A DNA stretch of 64,000 nucleotides from Nocardioides sp. BP30. GTDB taxonomy: Bacteria > Actinomycetota > Actinomycetes > Propionibacteriales > Nocardioidaceae. The position numbers and the translations under genes are program-made. The notes beneath the pieces are model-generated. The model saw only the letters and a program-made list of their open reading frames with translations. It searched no databases and was not told the DNA's origin. Below, piece after piece: positions 17,238 through 25,763 of the stretch (the stretch's first letter is position 1; the number at the start of each line of letters is the position of its first letter). Location: the NCBI RefSeq assembly GCF_029873215.1, contig NZ_CP123620.1, positions 620,001 to 684,000 on the forward strand. Direction: 5' to 3'.

Positions 17238-19631
17238 TCAGCGACCCCGGCCGCGCCCCGGCGATCCGTGACCAGCCGGGTTGCCCACGCCGCCCGGGGT
17301 GAGCGTCCGGCCGCTCTTCTTGTGCTTCTTGTGCTTCGCCGGGCCGCTGGAGATGTAGAGCATGATCGAGGCGCCGCTCGCGGCCTGGTGGGACGGGTAG
17401 CTGTAGGCGACCTTCCCGGCCGAGTAGCTGGAGGTCACCTGGCTGCCGGTAGTGACGGTGAAGCCGGCCGCCTCGAGGGTGCTGGTCGCCTCCGAGACGC
17501 TCATCCCGCCGACGGATGGGATCGGCATCTGCACACCCTTCACGACGGTCGGGTCCGGCTTTGTGAAGTCCTCGATCTTGAGGCTGTTCTGGATCGGGTG
17601 CATCGCGTCGGCCCACATCGGACCGGCGAAGCCGGAGCCGGTCACCTGGCTGCCGCTCACGTAGTTGCCGGCGATGGTCTGGCCACCGAGCGGGACCGGC
17701 TGGCCCTTCTCGTTCGCGCCGGCGATCATCGCGGCGGTGGCGATCTGCGGGGTGTAGCCCATGAACCACACCGACTTGCCGTCCTGGGTGGTGCCGGTCT
17801 TGCCGGCGGAAGGGATGGTCTGGCCGTCCTTGGTGAGCTCCGTGTGGCCCAGTTGGTAGCCGAAACCGCCCGGCTCCTGGACGCCGCGCAGGACGTCGTT
17901 GACCGCGTCGGCGGTAGTCTCCGGCATCACCTGGTTGCACTCCGGGGAGTAGGTCTTGATCGAGTTGCCCGCCGAGTCGAGGATCTCGCTGACGGGGTGC
18001 GGCGTGCAGTACTCGCCGCGGGCGCCGAAGGTGGCGTAGGCGCCGGCCATCTCCAGCGGGCTGACGTTGTCGACGCCGAGAGTGAAGGTCGGGTACCGCT
18101 CGACCGACGGGTCGGTGAGCTCGACTCCCATCGACTTGGCCAGGTTGTAGGGATCGCAGACGCCGGTCTTCTGCTCCAACTGCGCGAAGTAGGTGTTCAC
18201 CGACTCGCGGGTGCCCACGTAGGCGTTCATCGTCCCCTTGAGGATGGTGGAGTTGCCGACGCGCCAGGTGCCCACGAAGGGCGGTGACCCGGGGCAGTTC
18301 GCGTAAAGGCTCTGGTTGAACGTCATCGTCGGCTGGTTGCTGAACGTCGTCGTCAGCGGGATGCCCTGCGTGATCGCCGTGGCTAGCACGAACGCCTTGA
18401 AGGTTGACCCCGCCTGGAAGCCGGGCGCGTTGCCGACCTCCTGCGGGATCGTGTAGTTGATGTAGGTCTGGCCCTTCTTGGTGTCGGTGCCCATCGGCCG
18501 CGACTGCGCGAGGGCGAGAACGTCGCCGGTGCCGGGCTGGACCTCGGCGACCGCCCCGATCGCGTTGTCGGTGGCGTGCACGTGGTTCGCGACAGATGTG
18601 GCGGCCGCCTTCTGGTTGCTCATCTCCAGCGTGGTCTTGATCGTCAGGCCACCGGAGGTGAGCAGCTTCTTGCGGGCGTCGACGGTGCTGCCCAGGGCCG
18701 AGTCCTGCTCGAGGTAGTTCACGACGTAGTCGCAGAAGAACGCCGCGGTGGAGTTCACGCAGCCGTTCTGCGAGGACTGCACGTTCAGACCGAGCTTCTT
18801 CTGCTTGAGCGCATCGGCCTCGTCGCTGCTGATGACGTGCAGCTGCGCCTCGCGGTCGAGGACGACGTTGCGCCGGGCGATGGCGGCGTCGGGGAAGTTG
18901 GTCGGGTCGTAGCCGGTCGGGTTCTTCACCAGGCCGGCCAGCAGCGCGCTCTGCTTGACGGTGAGCTGGTTGGAGTTCACGTCGAAGTAGTGCCGCGCGG
19001 CCGCCTGGACGCCGTACGCGCCGTCACCGAAGTAGGCCGTGTTGAGGTACCGCTCGAGGATCCAGTCCTTGCTGTGTGCCTGCTCCAGCGCGATCGCGTA
19101 GCGCAGCTCCTTGAGCTTGCGCGAGTAGGTGTCGGCCGTCGCGGCCTTCATGGCCGCCTTGTCGCCCGACTCCTCGGCCTGGGTGAGCAGCGTCTGCTTG
19201 ACCAGCTGCTGGGTGATCGAGGAGCCGCCCTGGACGGTGCCGCTGTTGGCCTGGTTGGTGACGAAGGCGCGCAGCGTGCCCTTCAGATCGATCGCACCGT
19301 GCTGGTAGAAGCGGTAGTCCTCGATGGAGACGATCGCCTGCGTCATGTTCCGCGAGATCTGGTCCAGCGGTCGGTAGACGCGGTTCTGGTCGTAGAGCGT
19401 GGTGATCAGGTTGCCGTCGGCGTCCAGGATCCGGGTGGTCTGCGGCAGCGTGCCGGTGTCGAAGGCGGCGGGGAGGTCGTCGACGGTCTTGGCGACCTGG
19501 CGGGCACCGATGCCGGCGATGCCGGCGAACGGGATCGCGATACCCGCGACCACCACTCCGAGTACGACGGCGAGGACCGCCATCACCCCCAGATGACTGA
19601 GGACGCGAGACGGGGGAACCTGCGCAGACAT
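17238..19631 (-). CDS. Bifunctional penicillin-binding protein with PASTA domain (PonA2-like)
   Basis: 797-aa class A PBP that polymerises and cross-links peptidoglycan. Transmembrane segment about 13-35. Glycosyltransferase 51 domain with catalytic Glu104 in SIEDYRFYQHG and GGSSITQQLVKQ. Transpeptidase domain with S409-x-x-K412 (GSTFK), SVN at 477-479 and KTG at 611-613. A PASTA domain (about 690-755) comes before a Lys/Arg/Gly-rich tail. I chose the ATG at 19631; an upstream GTG would add 29 residues. It lies next to whiB and the ArsA pair as PonA2 does in M. tuberculosis. Confidence 0.94.
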   Translation of the reverse strand: MSAQVPPSRVLSHLGVMAVLAVVLGVVVAGIAIPFAGIAGIGARQVAKTVDDLPAAFDTGTLPQTTRILDADGNLITTLYDQNRVYRPLDQISRNMTQAIVSIEDYRFYQHGAIDLKGTLRAFVTNQANSGTVQGGSSITQQLVKQTLLTQAEESGDKAAMKAATADTYSRKLKELRYAIALEQAHSKDWILERYLNTAYFGDGAYGVQAAARHYFDVNSNQLTVKQSALLAGLVKNPTGYDPTNFPDAAIARRNVVLDREAQLHVISSDEADALKQKKLGLNVQSSQNGCVNSTAAFFCDYVVNYLEQDSALGSTVDARKKLLTSGGLTIKTTLEMSNQKAAATSVANHVHATDNAIGAVAEVQPGTGDVLALAQSRPMGTDTKKGQTYINYTIPQEVGNAPGFQAGSTFKAFVLATAITQGIPLTTTFSNQPTMTFNQSLYANCPGSPPFVGTWRVGNSTILKGTMNAYVGTRESVNTYFAQLEQKTGVCDPYNLAKSMGVELTDPSVERYPTFTLGVDNVSPLEMAGAYATFGARGEYCTPHPVSEILDSAGNSIKTYSPECNQVMPETTADAVNDVLRGVQEPGGFGYQLGHTELTKDGQTIPSAGKTGTTQDGKSVWFMGYTPQIATAAMIAGANEKGQPVPLGGQTIAGNYVSGSQVTGSGFAGPMWADAMHPIQNSLKIEDFTKPDPTVVKGVQMPIPSVGGMSVSEATSTLEAAGFTVTTGSQVTSSYSAGKVAYSYPSHQAASGASIMLYISSGPAKHKKHKKSGRTLTPGGVGNPAGHGSPGRGRGR

Positions 19632-19777
19632 GCGGCTCAGGGTACCCGGGTATTCCTGAACCTGTGCTGATGGCGAGGCCGGGACCCACCCCGGCCGACG
19701 GCCCGGGCGAGTAGTCAAATCGGACTACGGCAGGTGAGTCGAACGAGTCTGGGCACGGCGTTCAGGTCCCCTTTAGG

Positions 19778-19794
19778 TTTACCCCACGGGTAAA
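19778..19794. promoter_or_regulatory. Inverted repeat upstream of whiB
   Basis: TTTACCC and GGGTAAA (7-base arms, 3-base spacer) lie about 62 bases before the whiB ATG and about 147 bases upstream of the divergent PBP start. This AT-containing palindrome is conspicuous in the GC-rich gap and may bind a regulator of either gene. Confidence 0.45.
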
Positions 19795-19856
19795 AGGCCG
19801 GTCGCGTGGTCGTGGGGACACACGCTCCCGGTTCGAATTTCATCTGGGGACACAAC

Positions 19857-20135
19857 ATGTGGGTTGAAGACTGGACACCCAAGGCTGCCTGCCGAGTCGA
19901 GCAGCCGGACGCACTCTTCGTGCGAGGTGCCGAGCAGAACAAGGCCAAGCAGGTCTGCAGCGGGTGCGCGGTGCGTACCGAATGCCTTGCCGAGGCGCTC
20001 GACAATCAGATCGAGTGGGGCGTGTGGGGCGGCATGACCGAGCGGGAGCGTCGGGCGTTGCTGCGCCGCAAGCCGGCCGCATCGTGGCGATCGGTGCTCG
20101 AAGCGGCGCGGACCAAGGAGTCCGCGCCCGTCTGA
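19857..20135 (+). CDS. WhiB-family iron-sulfur transcription factor (WhiB4-type)
   Basis: 92 aa. Four Cys of the [4Fe-4S] cluster are visible as AAC, VCSGC and TEC spacing, then the turn GVWGGMTERERR and a basic C-terminus for DNA contact. The ATG at 19857 fits the family start (MWVEDWTPKAAC). The flanking PBP and paired ArsA-like ATPases are the same neighbours as M. tuberculosis whiB4 (Rv3681c), a redox-responsive regulator, hence the subtype suggestion. Confidence 0.9.
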   Translation: MWVEDWTPKAACRVEQPDALFVRGAEQNKAKQVCSGCAVRTECLAEALDNQIEWGVWGGMTERERRALLRRKPAASWRSVLEAARTKESAPV

Positions 20136-20167
20136 GGGTCGCGGGACGGCGGCGAGGCTGGCCCGGT

Positions 20168-21289
20168 TCACGCGTCCGCATCAGCGCACGCGAGCAACCG
20201 GCCCACCTCGCGCAACCCGTCCAGGTCGTGCACGTCGCCGGCCAGTGCCGGTACGACGACGCTGGCCACCTGTGGGTGTGCGGCGGCGAACCGCTCGCGC
20301 AGCGTGCGCTGGCGTGCCACCAGCCGCTCACGGTCCGCGTGGATCCGCAGCAGGCCTGCGGTGACGCTCTCGCTCCCGAGTCTCTCGGTAGCGGCCATGG
20401 CCGCGGCGACGGACAGGTCCGTGTGGTCCGACAGCGTCGCGCGGTTGACGACCAGGCCGGCGAGCGGCATCCGGTCGCCCTGGAGCCGCTCGACGAAGTA
20501 CGCCGCCTCGCGCAGCGCGTCGTCCTCCGGCGCCGCCACGACGAGGAACGCCGTACCTCGGGCCTGGAGCAGCGCGTAGGTCTGCTGCGCCCGCGCGCGG
20601 AAGCCACCGAAGACGGTGTCCAGCGCGCTCACGAACGTCTGCAGGTCCTTGAGGAACGCACCTCCCAGCACCTTGCTGAGGGCCCCGGTGACCAGGGAGA
20701 ACCCGGCAGACATGAGTCGTGCCGGCCCGCGCGCCGGCGCCAGCATCATCCGGATGAAGCGGCCGTCGAGGAAGCTGGAGAGCCGCTCGGGGGCGTCCAG
20801 GAAGTCCAGCGCGGAGCGGGACGGCGGCGTGTCGACCACGATCAGGTCGTAGGCCCCGCTCTGCTGCGCGTCGCGGTAGAGCTGGCCCAGCTTCTCCATC
20901 GCCATGTACTCCTGGGTCCCGGCGAAGCTGGAGCTCAGCGCGATGTAGAACGGGTTGTGCAGGATCTGCTGCGCCTTCTCGGGGCTGGCCTGGCTGAGCA
21001 CGACCTCGTCGAAGGTGCGCTTCATGTCGAGCATCATCGCGTCCAGGCTGCCGCTGGCCTCGAGGTCCACCGGGCGCGGTGTGTTGTCCAGCTGCTCGAT
21101 CCCCATCGACTGCGCCAGCCGACGGGCCGGGTCGATCGTGAGGACGACGACCTTGCGTCCCCGCTCCGCGGCCCGCAGCGCCAGCGCGGCGCTCGTGGTC
21201 GTCTTGCCGACGCCGCCGGAGCCGCAGCAGACGATGATCCGGGTCTGCCGGTCGTCGAGAAGGGCGTCGATGTCGAGGTCGTTGTTCAT
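20168..21289 (-). CDS. ArsA/GET3-like ATPase, second of pair (Rv3680-like)
   Basis: 373-aa cytoplasmic P-loop ATPase of the anion-transporting ATPase family. Deviant Walker A CGSGGVGKTT is at about 21-30, switch I is LTIDPARRLAQS, and the later block is LIVVDTPPSRSALDFLDAP. The M. tuberculosis pair Rv3679-Rv3680 forms a heteromer resembling GET3. The ATG overlaps the stop of the upstream partner (21286-21289), so the two are made together. It converges with whiB. Confidence 0.88.
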   Translation of the reverse strand: MNNDLDIDALLDDRQTRIIVCCGSGGVGKTTTSAALALRAAERGRKVVVLTIDPARRLAQSMGIEQLDNTPRPVDLEASGSLDAMMLDMKRTFDEVVLSQASPEKAQQILHNPFYIALSSSFAGTQEYMAMEKLGQLYRDAQQSGAYDLIVVDTPPSRSALDFLDAPERLSSFLDGRFIRMMLAPARGPARLMSAGFSLVTGALSKVLGGAFLKDLQTFVSALDTVFGGFRARAQQTYALLQARGTAFLVVAAPEDDALREAAYFVERLQGDRMPLAGLVVNRATLSDHTDLSVAAAMAATERLGSESVTAGLLRIHADRERLVARQRTLRERFAAAHPQVASVVVPALAGDVHDLDGLREVGRLLACADADA

Positions 21290-22284
21290 GCCATCCCCTG
21301 CCGCTCGAGCGATGCGGCCAGCTGGTAGAGGCCGCCCAGGTCGATCCCGCCGGCCACCCGCTCCAATTCATAGGTCGGCACGCCGAGCCCGTGCACCACG
21401 GCGCGCTGGCCGTCCTCCAGTGCCCGGCGCTCCGCGTGCTCGGCGGCCTCGGCCAACAGGCCGTCGAGCAGCTCCTCGGACGGCTGGAGGCCGGCCGAGG
21501 CCAGGTCGCTGCCGATCGCGGCCCGGTCCAGTGTGCCGGCCCGGGCCGCCGCCAGCGCCTCCTGCGGGAGGTCCTGCGGGCGGACCTGGTTGACGATGAC
21601 ACCACCGACCGGCAAGCGCGCGGCGTGCAGCTCGGCGATCCCGTCGGCGGTCTCCTGGACGGGCATCTCCTCCAGCAGGGTGACCAGGTGCACGGCGGTC
21701 CGGGGCGAGCGGAAGAGGGTCATCATCGTGTCCGCCTGGTTCTTGATCGGCCCGACCTTGGCCAGGCCGGCCACGGATTCCGAGACGTTGAGGAACGCGG
21801 TGATCCGACCCGTCGGCGGCGCGTCGAGGACGACCGCGTCGTACTGCCTCGCGCCCTTGTTGCGGCTGTTGCGCTGCACCGCCTCGAACACCTTGCCGGT
21901 CAGGAGCACGTCGCGTACGCCGGGCGCCACCGTCGTGGCGAACTCCGTCACGCCGAAGCGGTCGAGCGCACGGCCGGCCGGCCCGAGCTTGTAGTACATC
22001 CGCAGGTACTCCAGCAGCGCCGCCTCGGCGTCGATGTGGAGGGCGTAGACGCTGCCCGGCTCTGCGGGCCCGGTGCGCAGGCCGGTCGCGATCCGGGTCT
22101 CGGCGTAGGGCAGTGGGTCGACGTCGAACATCCGCGCGACGCCCTGACGGCCCTCGACCTCGCAGAGCAGCACGTTGCGGCCCTCGGCGGCGAGGGCCAG
22201 CGCGAGGGCGGCCGCCACCGTCGACTTGCCGGTGCCGCCCTTGCCGGTCAGGACGTGGAGCTGCACGCGGGGCCAGTCGGTCAT
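21286..22284 (-). CDS. ArsA/GET3-like ATPase, first of pair (Rv3679-like)
   Basis: 332 aa. Walker A LTGKGGTGKST at about 12-22, then ALAAEGRNVLLCEVEGRQG, and the block VVLDAPPTGRITAFLNV. Same family as the downstream gene but only distantly similar, as expected for the two subunits of a heteromeric complex. The ATG at 22284 (MTDWPRVQLHVL) is taken as start; an upstream in-frame codon would add a non-conserved leader overlapping the divergent promoter. Confidence 0.88.
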   Translation of the reverse strand: MTDWPRVQLHVLTGKGGTGKSTVAAALALALAAEGRNVLLCEVEGRQGVARMFDVDPLPYAETRIATGLRTGPAEPGSVYALHIDAEAALLEYLRMYYKLGPAGRALDRFGVTEFATTVAPGVRDVLLTGKVFEAVQRNSRNKGARQYDAVVLDAPPTGRITAFLNVSESVAGLAKVGPIKNQADTMMTLFRSPRTAVHLVTLLEEMPVQETADGIAELHAARLPVGGVIVNQVRPQDLPQEALAAARAGTLDRAAIGSDLASAGLQPSEELLDGLLAEAAEHAERRALEDGQRAVVHGLGVPTYELERVAGGIDLGGLYQLAASLERQGMA

Positions 22285-22334
22285 GGGGGTCAATGTAGCC
22301 AGGACTGTCGGTGGGCAAGCGTAGGTTCGGTGCC

Positions 22335-23003
22335 ATGGCACTGGCGACGTACAAGGATCTGAGCATCGACGCCGTCGATGCGGAGCGGGCCGCGCGCTTC
22401 TGGGCAGCCGCGCTCGGGCTGGAGGCCAAGGCCTTGGACGACGGCGACCGGATGCTCGCCGGCCCCTCCGAGCGCCATGCGATCTGGGTCAACGAGGTCC
22501 CCGAGCCCGTCACCGTCAAGCAGCGGGTCCATCTCGATATCCACGCGGGTTCGGTCGACGACGTGATGGCGTTGGGCGCGAGTGCGGTGGACCTGACCTC
22601 CTTCAGATGGAAGGTGCTGCGTGATCCGGAGGGCGGCGAGCTCTGCGTCTTCGAGCGCGAGACCGTGCCGGCCTACCGGCTCTACGAGGTCGTGATCGAC
22701 GCCCGCGAGCCGGAGCGGATGGCGACCTGGTGGTCCGACGTGCTCGGCGCCCGTGTCGAGCACAAGGAGGGATTCTCCAGCGTGGTCGATATCGCCGGCG
22801 CGCCGTTCGAGGCGCTGGTCTTCCAGGTCGTGCCGGAGCCCAAGACAGTGAAGAACCGGATCCACTGGGACGTCACGGTCGAAGCGGTCGGCCTGCTCCT
22901 CGGTGACGGTGCCACGGTGCTGCGCCCGCAGGACGACGAGGTTGCCTGGACGGTGCTCGCCGATCCGGAGGGCAACGAGTTCTGCGCGTTCGAGCCGGCC
23001 TGA
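22335..23003 (+). CDS. Tandem VOC (glyoxalase/bleomycin-resistance) domain protein
   Basis: 222 aa with two VOC-type halves, each with a beta-alpha-beta-beta-beta arrangement and the ending LRDPEGGELCVFE or LADPEGNEFCAFE. The substrate is unknown; this actinobacterial type is usually annotated glyoxalase-like. The ATG at 22335 begins the first conserved strand. The stop overlaps the next ATG (ATGATGG region at 23001-23005), suggesting a two-gene operon. Confidence 0.82.
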   Translation: MALATYKDLSIDAVDAERAARFWAAALGLEAKALDDGDRMLAGPSERHAIWVNEVPEPVTVKQRVHLDIHAGSVDDVMALGASAVDLTSFRWKVLRDPEGGELCVFERETVPAYRLYEVVIDAREPERMATWWSDVLGARVEHKEGFSSVVDIAGAPFEALVFQVVPEPKTVKNRIHWDVTVEAVGLLLGDGATVLRPQDDEVAWTVLADPEGNEFCAFEPA

Positions 23004-23596
23004 TGGCGATCGAGCTGCCGGAGCTGCTGCTGCCCGACGCCGCGGCCTGGCGCGCCTGGCTGGTCGAGCACCACGCCACCTCACCCGGGGTGTGGCTGGT
23101 GCTGACCCGCAAGGGCGGCACGACCACCTCGCTGACCTACGACCAGGCGCTGGACGAGGCGCTCTGCTTCGGCTGGATCGACGGCCAAGTACGCCGCCGC
23201 GACGACCAGACCACCTTCCAGCGCACCACACCGCGCGGTCCGCGCAGTCGGTGGTCGCTGCGCAACGTCGACCACGTCGAGCGGCTGACCGACGAGGGCC
23301 GGATGACCCCGGCCGGGCTGGCGGCCGTCGAGTCGGCCCGCGCCGACGGTCGCTGGGATGCCGCCTACGCCGGACCCGCGTCCGCCGAGACGCCGTCGGA
23401 TCTGCTGGCGGCGATCGCGACGGTGCCGGCCGCCCAGGCGATGTTCGACGTCCTCACGTCGCAGAACCGCTACGCCCTCTATCACCGGCTGACCGCTATC
23501 AAGGGCGACGAGGCCCGGGCTCGGCGGATCGAGGCTTTCGTCGCGATGCTCGCGCGCGGCGAGACGCCGCACCCGCAGAAGCGCCGACCGGTCTAG
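23003..23596 (+). CDS. YdeI/OmpD-associated family protein
   Basis: 197 aa. Motifs LTYDQALDEALCFGWIDGQ, TPRGPRSRWSLRNVDHVERL and MTPAGLAAVESA are characteristic of the YdeI (bacteriocin-protection-like) family of small cytoplasmic proteins. The molecular function is poorly known. Translation is probably coupled to the VOC gene through a 1-base overlap. Confidence 0.82.
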   Translation: MAIELPELLLPDAAAWRAWLVEHHATSPGVWLVLTRKGGTTTSLTYDQALDEALCFGWIDGQVRRRDDQTTFQRTTPRGPRSRWSLRNVDHVERLTDEGRMTPAGLAAVESARADGRWDAAYAGPASAETPSDLLAAIATVPAAQAMFDVLTSQNRYALYHRLTAIKGDEARARRIEAFVAMLARGETPHPQKRRPV

Positions 23597-23648
23597 TCCG
23601 GATCGGCGATCGCCTCCGCAGGGAGTCGCGATCTCCTACGGTGTGGCC

Positions 23649-24134
23649 ATGAAGCGCACCATCGCCACTCTGGGTCTCGCGGCGGTGATCCTGCTGAGCA
23701 CCCCGGTGCTCGCGTTCGCCGACGGAGGCGACGACCTGTGCGGGCAGGACCCGAACTGCTCGGTGGAGCCGGGTAGCTCCTTCGACACCGGGATCGGGAT
23801 CCCCGCGTGGTTCGTGACCATCGCGCTGCTGATGGTCTGCGTCGGCATCAGCCTCGCCGTCTACCGCGTCTACACCGCACGCGAGCTGGCCCGCAAGGCG
23901 GGCCTCGACCAGAACGCCGCCGGCGCCATGGCGCTGCTCGACCAGAGCGGCCTGACCGCCGCCTACCTCGCCTCCAGCATGCGCACTCCGCCGGGTACCG
24001 CGGTTCCCGCGCCGACCTCTGCGCCTCGTCCGGCGGCCGAGCGGCTCGCCGAGCTGCAGCAGCTCAAGGAGTCGGGTGCGATCACCGAGGACGAGTACGC
24101 CGCGCGGCGGCAGGCGATCATCGACTCCGTCTGA
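23649..24134 (+). CDS. Membrane protein with C-terminal SHOCT domain
   Basis: About 161 aa. Signal peptide (about 1-25, ending LAFADG), a short external segment with two Cys (DLCGQDPNC), one transmembrane helix (about 52-76), a linker, and a SHOCT motif at the C-terminus (LQQLKESGAITEDEYAARRQAII). SHOCT segments are small oligomerisation modules. The ATG at 23649 is preferred to the in-frame GTG two codons earlier. No specific function can be assigned. Confidence 0.75.
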   Translation: MKRTIATLGLAAVILLSTPVLAFADGGDDLCGQDPNCSVEPGSSFDTGIGIPAWFVTIALLMVCVGISLAVYRVYTARELARKAGLDQNAAGAMALLDQSGLTAAYLASSMRTPPGTAVPAPTSAPRPAAERLAELQQLKESGAITEDEYAARRQAIIDSV

Positions 24135-24142
24135 GGCTGGCC

Positions 24143-24206
24143 CGGCGAGAGGTCGGGTACGGCGGGTCGAGTGGTCGACTCGACCCGCAGAAGGTGACGC
24201 CTCGGG
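24143..24206. repeat. Intergenic palindromic repeat, family R copy 1
   Basis: A hairpin with perfect 11-base arms GCGGGTCGAGT (24162-24172) and ACTCGACCCGC (24178-24188) is followed by AGAAGGTGACGCCTCGG. A degenerate left end GGCGAGAGGTC precedes it. It shares sequence with copies at 35735, 38545 and 45651 and sits between convergent genes. Confidence 0.75.
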
Positions 24207-24218
24207 GTGGGGCGGGCG

Positions 24219-25025
24219 TCATGGGGTGACGGCCAGGGCGGCCAGGAAGCGGGCGGCCAGGTCGGTGTCACCGTCGACGACGACGTCCGCACGCGCGGCC
24301 GGACGTCGCCCGCCGGCCAGCAGGATGAAGGTCTCCCGGCCCATCCGCAGCGTCACGTCGGGCTCGGTCGGCGGCTCGGGCAGCGACACGCCGCGTCCGG
24401 ATCCATCGACCGTGATGGCGGTGGGCCGGTGGCCTTCGACGGCGGCGACCAGCGTGGTGCCGGGCGCCGCCTTCAGGCGCTTGCCGAGGACGAAGCCCAT
24501 GCTCTCCAGCAGATAGTCGGCGCTGTGCCGCGCGCCGGGGGAGTCGAGGTTGCCGGGGTGGCCGGTGGCGCGCCGGATGTCCTGCTCGTGCATCCAGATG
24601 TCGAGCGGACGGTTGCGCAACAGGGTCCGGTCGTTCCAGCCGATCAGCCCGAAGATGCCCGGGGCCGGTGCGCCCGGGTCGGTCGGCGGCGTGGCGAGGA
24701 GGTCGGCGTGCCGGGCAGCGGTGTAGCGGCGGATCTGCTCGACGACGCTCGCGGGCTCGACGTCGCGACGGGTGATCACTCCGATCTCGGTGAACCGCCC
24801 CATCGGGCCGACCACGTGCGCAAGCTCCGGCACCGCGACGCTCTCCTCCGGGGCGCCGCCCAGCACGCCCTCGAGGTGGGCGACGTGCGAGACGACGGCC
24901 CGCACGTCCCATCCCGGCAGGTCCGTCGGTCGCGACCAGTCCTCCTGCGGCAGCGCGGAGACGAGCTCGACGAAGTCGCCGACCGAGCGCCACCAGATGT
25001 CGACGTACTGCTGCAGTGCCGTCAT
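24219..25025 (-). CDS. Mycothiol-dependent maleylpyruvate isomerase/DinB-family enzyme
   Basis: 268 aa. The four-helix metal-binding DinB-like domain has HVAHLEG and LDIWMHEQDIRRA as candidate His ligands, and the N-terminus YVDIWWRSVGDFVELVSALPQEDW is typical. A C-terminal SCP2-like region (TLRMGRETFILLAGGR) follows. Relatives use mycothiol as thiol cofactor in actinobacteria. The substrate cannot be told from sequence. The start ATG at 25025 is followed by the conserved helix. Confidence 0.82.
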   Translation of the reverse strand: MTALQQYVDIWWRSVGDFVELVSALPQEDWSRPTDLPGWDVRAVVSHVAHLEGVLGGAPEESVAVPELAHVVGPMGRFTEIGVITRRDVEPASVVEQIRRYTAARHADLLATPPTDPGAPAPGIFGLIGWNDRTLLRNRPLDIWMHEQDIRRATGHPGNLDSPGARHSADYLLESMGFVLGKRLKAAPGTTLVAAVEGHRPTAITVDGSGRGVSLPEPPTEPDVTLRMGRETFILLAGGRRPAARADVVVDGDTDLAARFLAALAVTP

Positions 25026-25151
25026 GACGGCAACCTAGCGTCGATGTCCGGGTCCGTCCCGGACCGGAGCTCCGACGGCGTCAAGGGCGGGGCCGACCGG
25101 GGGATGTGGGGGCGGACGCGCCCCGGTCCCCGGAGCAGTAGGGTGCGAGAC

Positions 25152-25304
25152 ATGACCCTATGGGAGTACCAGGTGGCGCCGATCCTCAACCACGCCGCGG
25201 CGCAGATCCTCAACAACTTCGGCCAGGACGGCTGGGAGCTGGTGACCATCACCGACAACGGCTCGGGCAACCTGGTCGGCTACTTCAAGCGACCGGCCCA
25301 GTGA
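25152..25304 (+). CDS. Conserved 50-aa protein (DUF4177-like, Rv3678A-like)
   Basis: MTLWEYQVAPILNHAAAQIL followed by NNFGQDGWELVTI and a VGYFKRP end gives the compact DUF4177-type fold (WEY...L...G.DGWELV). It heads a four-gene operon whose later members are RidA, Nudix and MBL proteins. The next GTG overlaps its stop. M. tuberculosis has a similarly tiny gene at this position. The function is unknown. Confidence 0.8.
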   Translation: MTLWEYQVAPILNHAAAQILNNFGQDGWELVTITDNGSGNLVGYFKRPAQ

Positions 25305-25762
25305 CGACCCCGGAGGAGGCGCTGGCCGAGCTGGGCCTCACCGTGCCCCCGGTCGCGTCACCGGTGGCGGTCTACGTCCCGGCCGTGCGCACCGGCGACT
25401 ACGTCTTCACCTCCGGTCAGCTGCCGATGCGCGACGGCTCCCTGATGGCCACCGGCAAGGTCGGCGGCGAGGTGACTCCGGAGGAGGCGTACGCATGTGC
25501 CCGGCAGTGCGCGCTCAACGCGATCGCAGCGGTGAAGGCCGAGATCGGTGACCTCACGAAGGTCAAGCGCGTGGTCAAGGTGGTCGCCTTCGTCGCCTCG
25601 ACGCCCGACTTCACCGGTCAGCCGGGTGTCGCGAACGGGGCCTCGGAGCTGCTCGGCAAGGCGTTCGGCGATGCCGGCGTGCACGCCCGCTCGGCCGTCG
25701 CCGCACCCGTCCTGCCCCTGGACGCTCCCGTCGAGGTCGAGATCCTGGTCGAGGTCGGCTGA
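25301..25762 (+). CDS. RidA/YjgF family protein
   Basis: 153 aa. Reactive-enamine deaminase family. Landmarks are VRTGDYVFTSGQLP, QCALNAIAAVKAEIGDL, VVAFVASTPDFTGQPGVANGASELL and GVHARSAVAAPVLPLDAPVEVE, the last containing the conserved Arg (HARSAV) that binds the substrate carboxylate. The GTG start overlaps the preceding stop. It matches Rv3678c in context. Confidence 0.9.
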   Translation: MTTPEEALAELGLTVPPVASPVAVYVPAVRTGDYVFTSGQLPMRDGSLMATGKVGGEVTPEEAYACARQCALNAIAAVKAEIGDLTKVKRVVKVVAFVASTPDFTGQPGVANGASELLGKAFGDAGVHARSAVAAPVLPLDAPVEVEILVEVG

Positions 25763-25763
25763 G

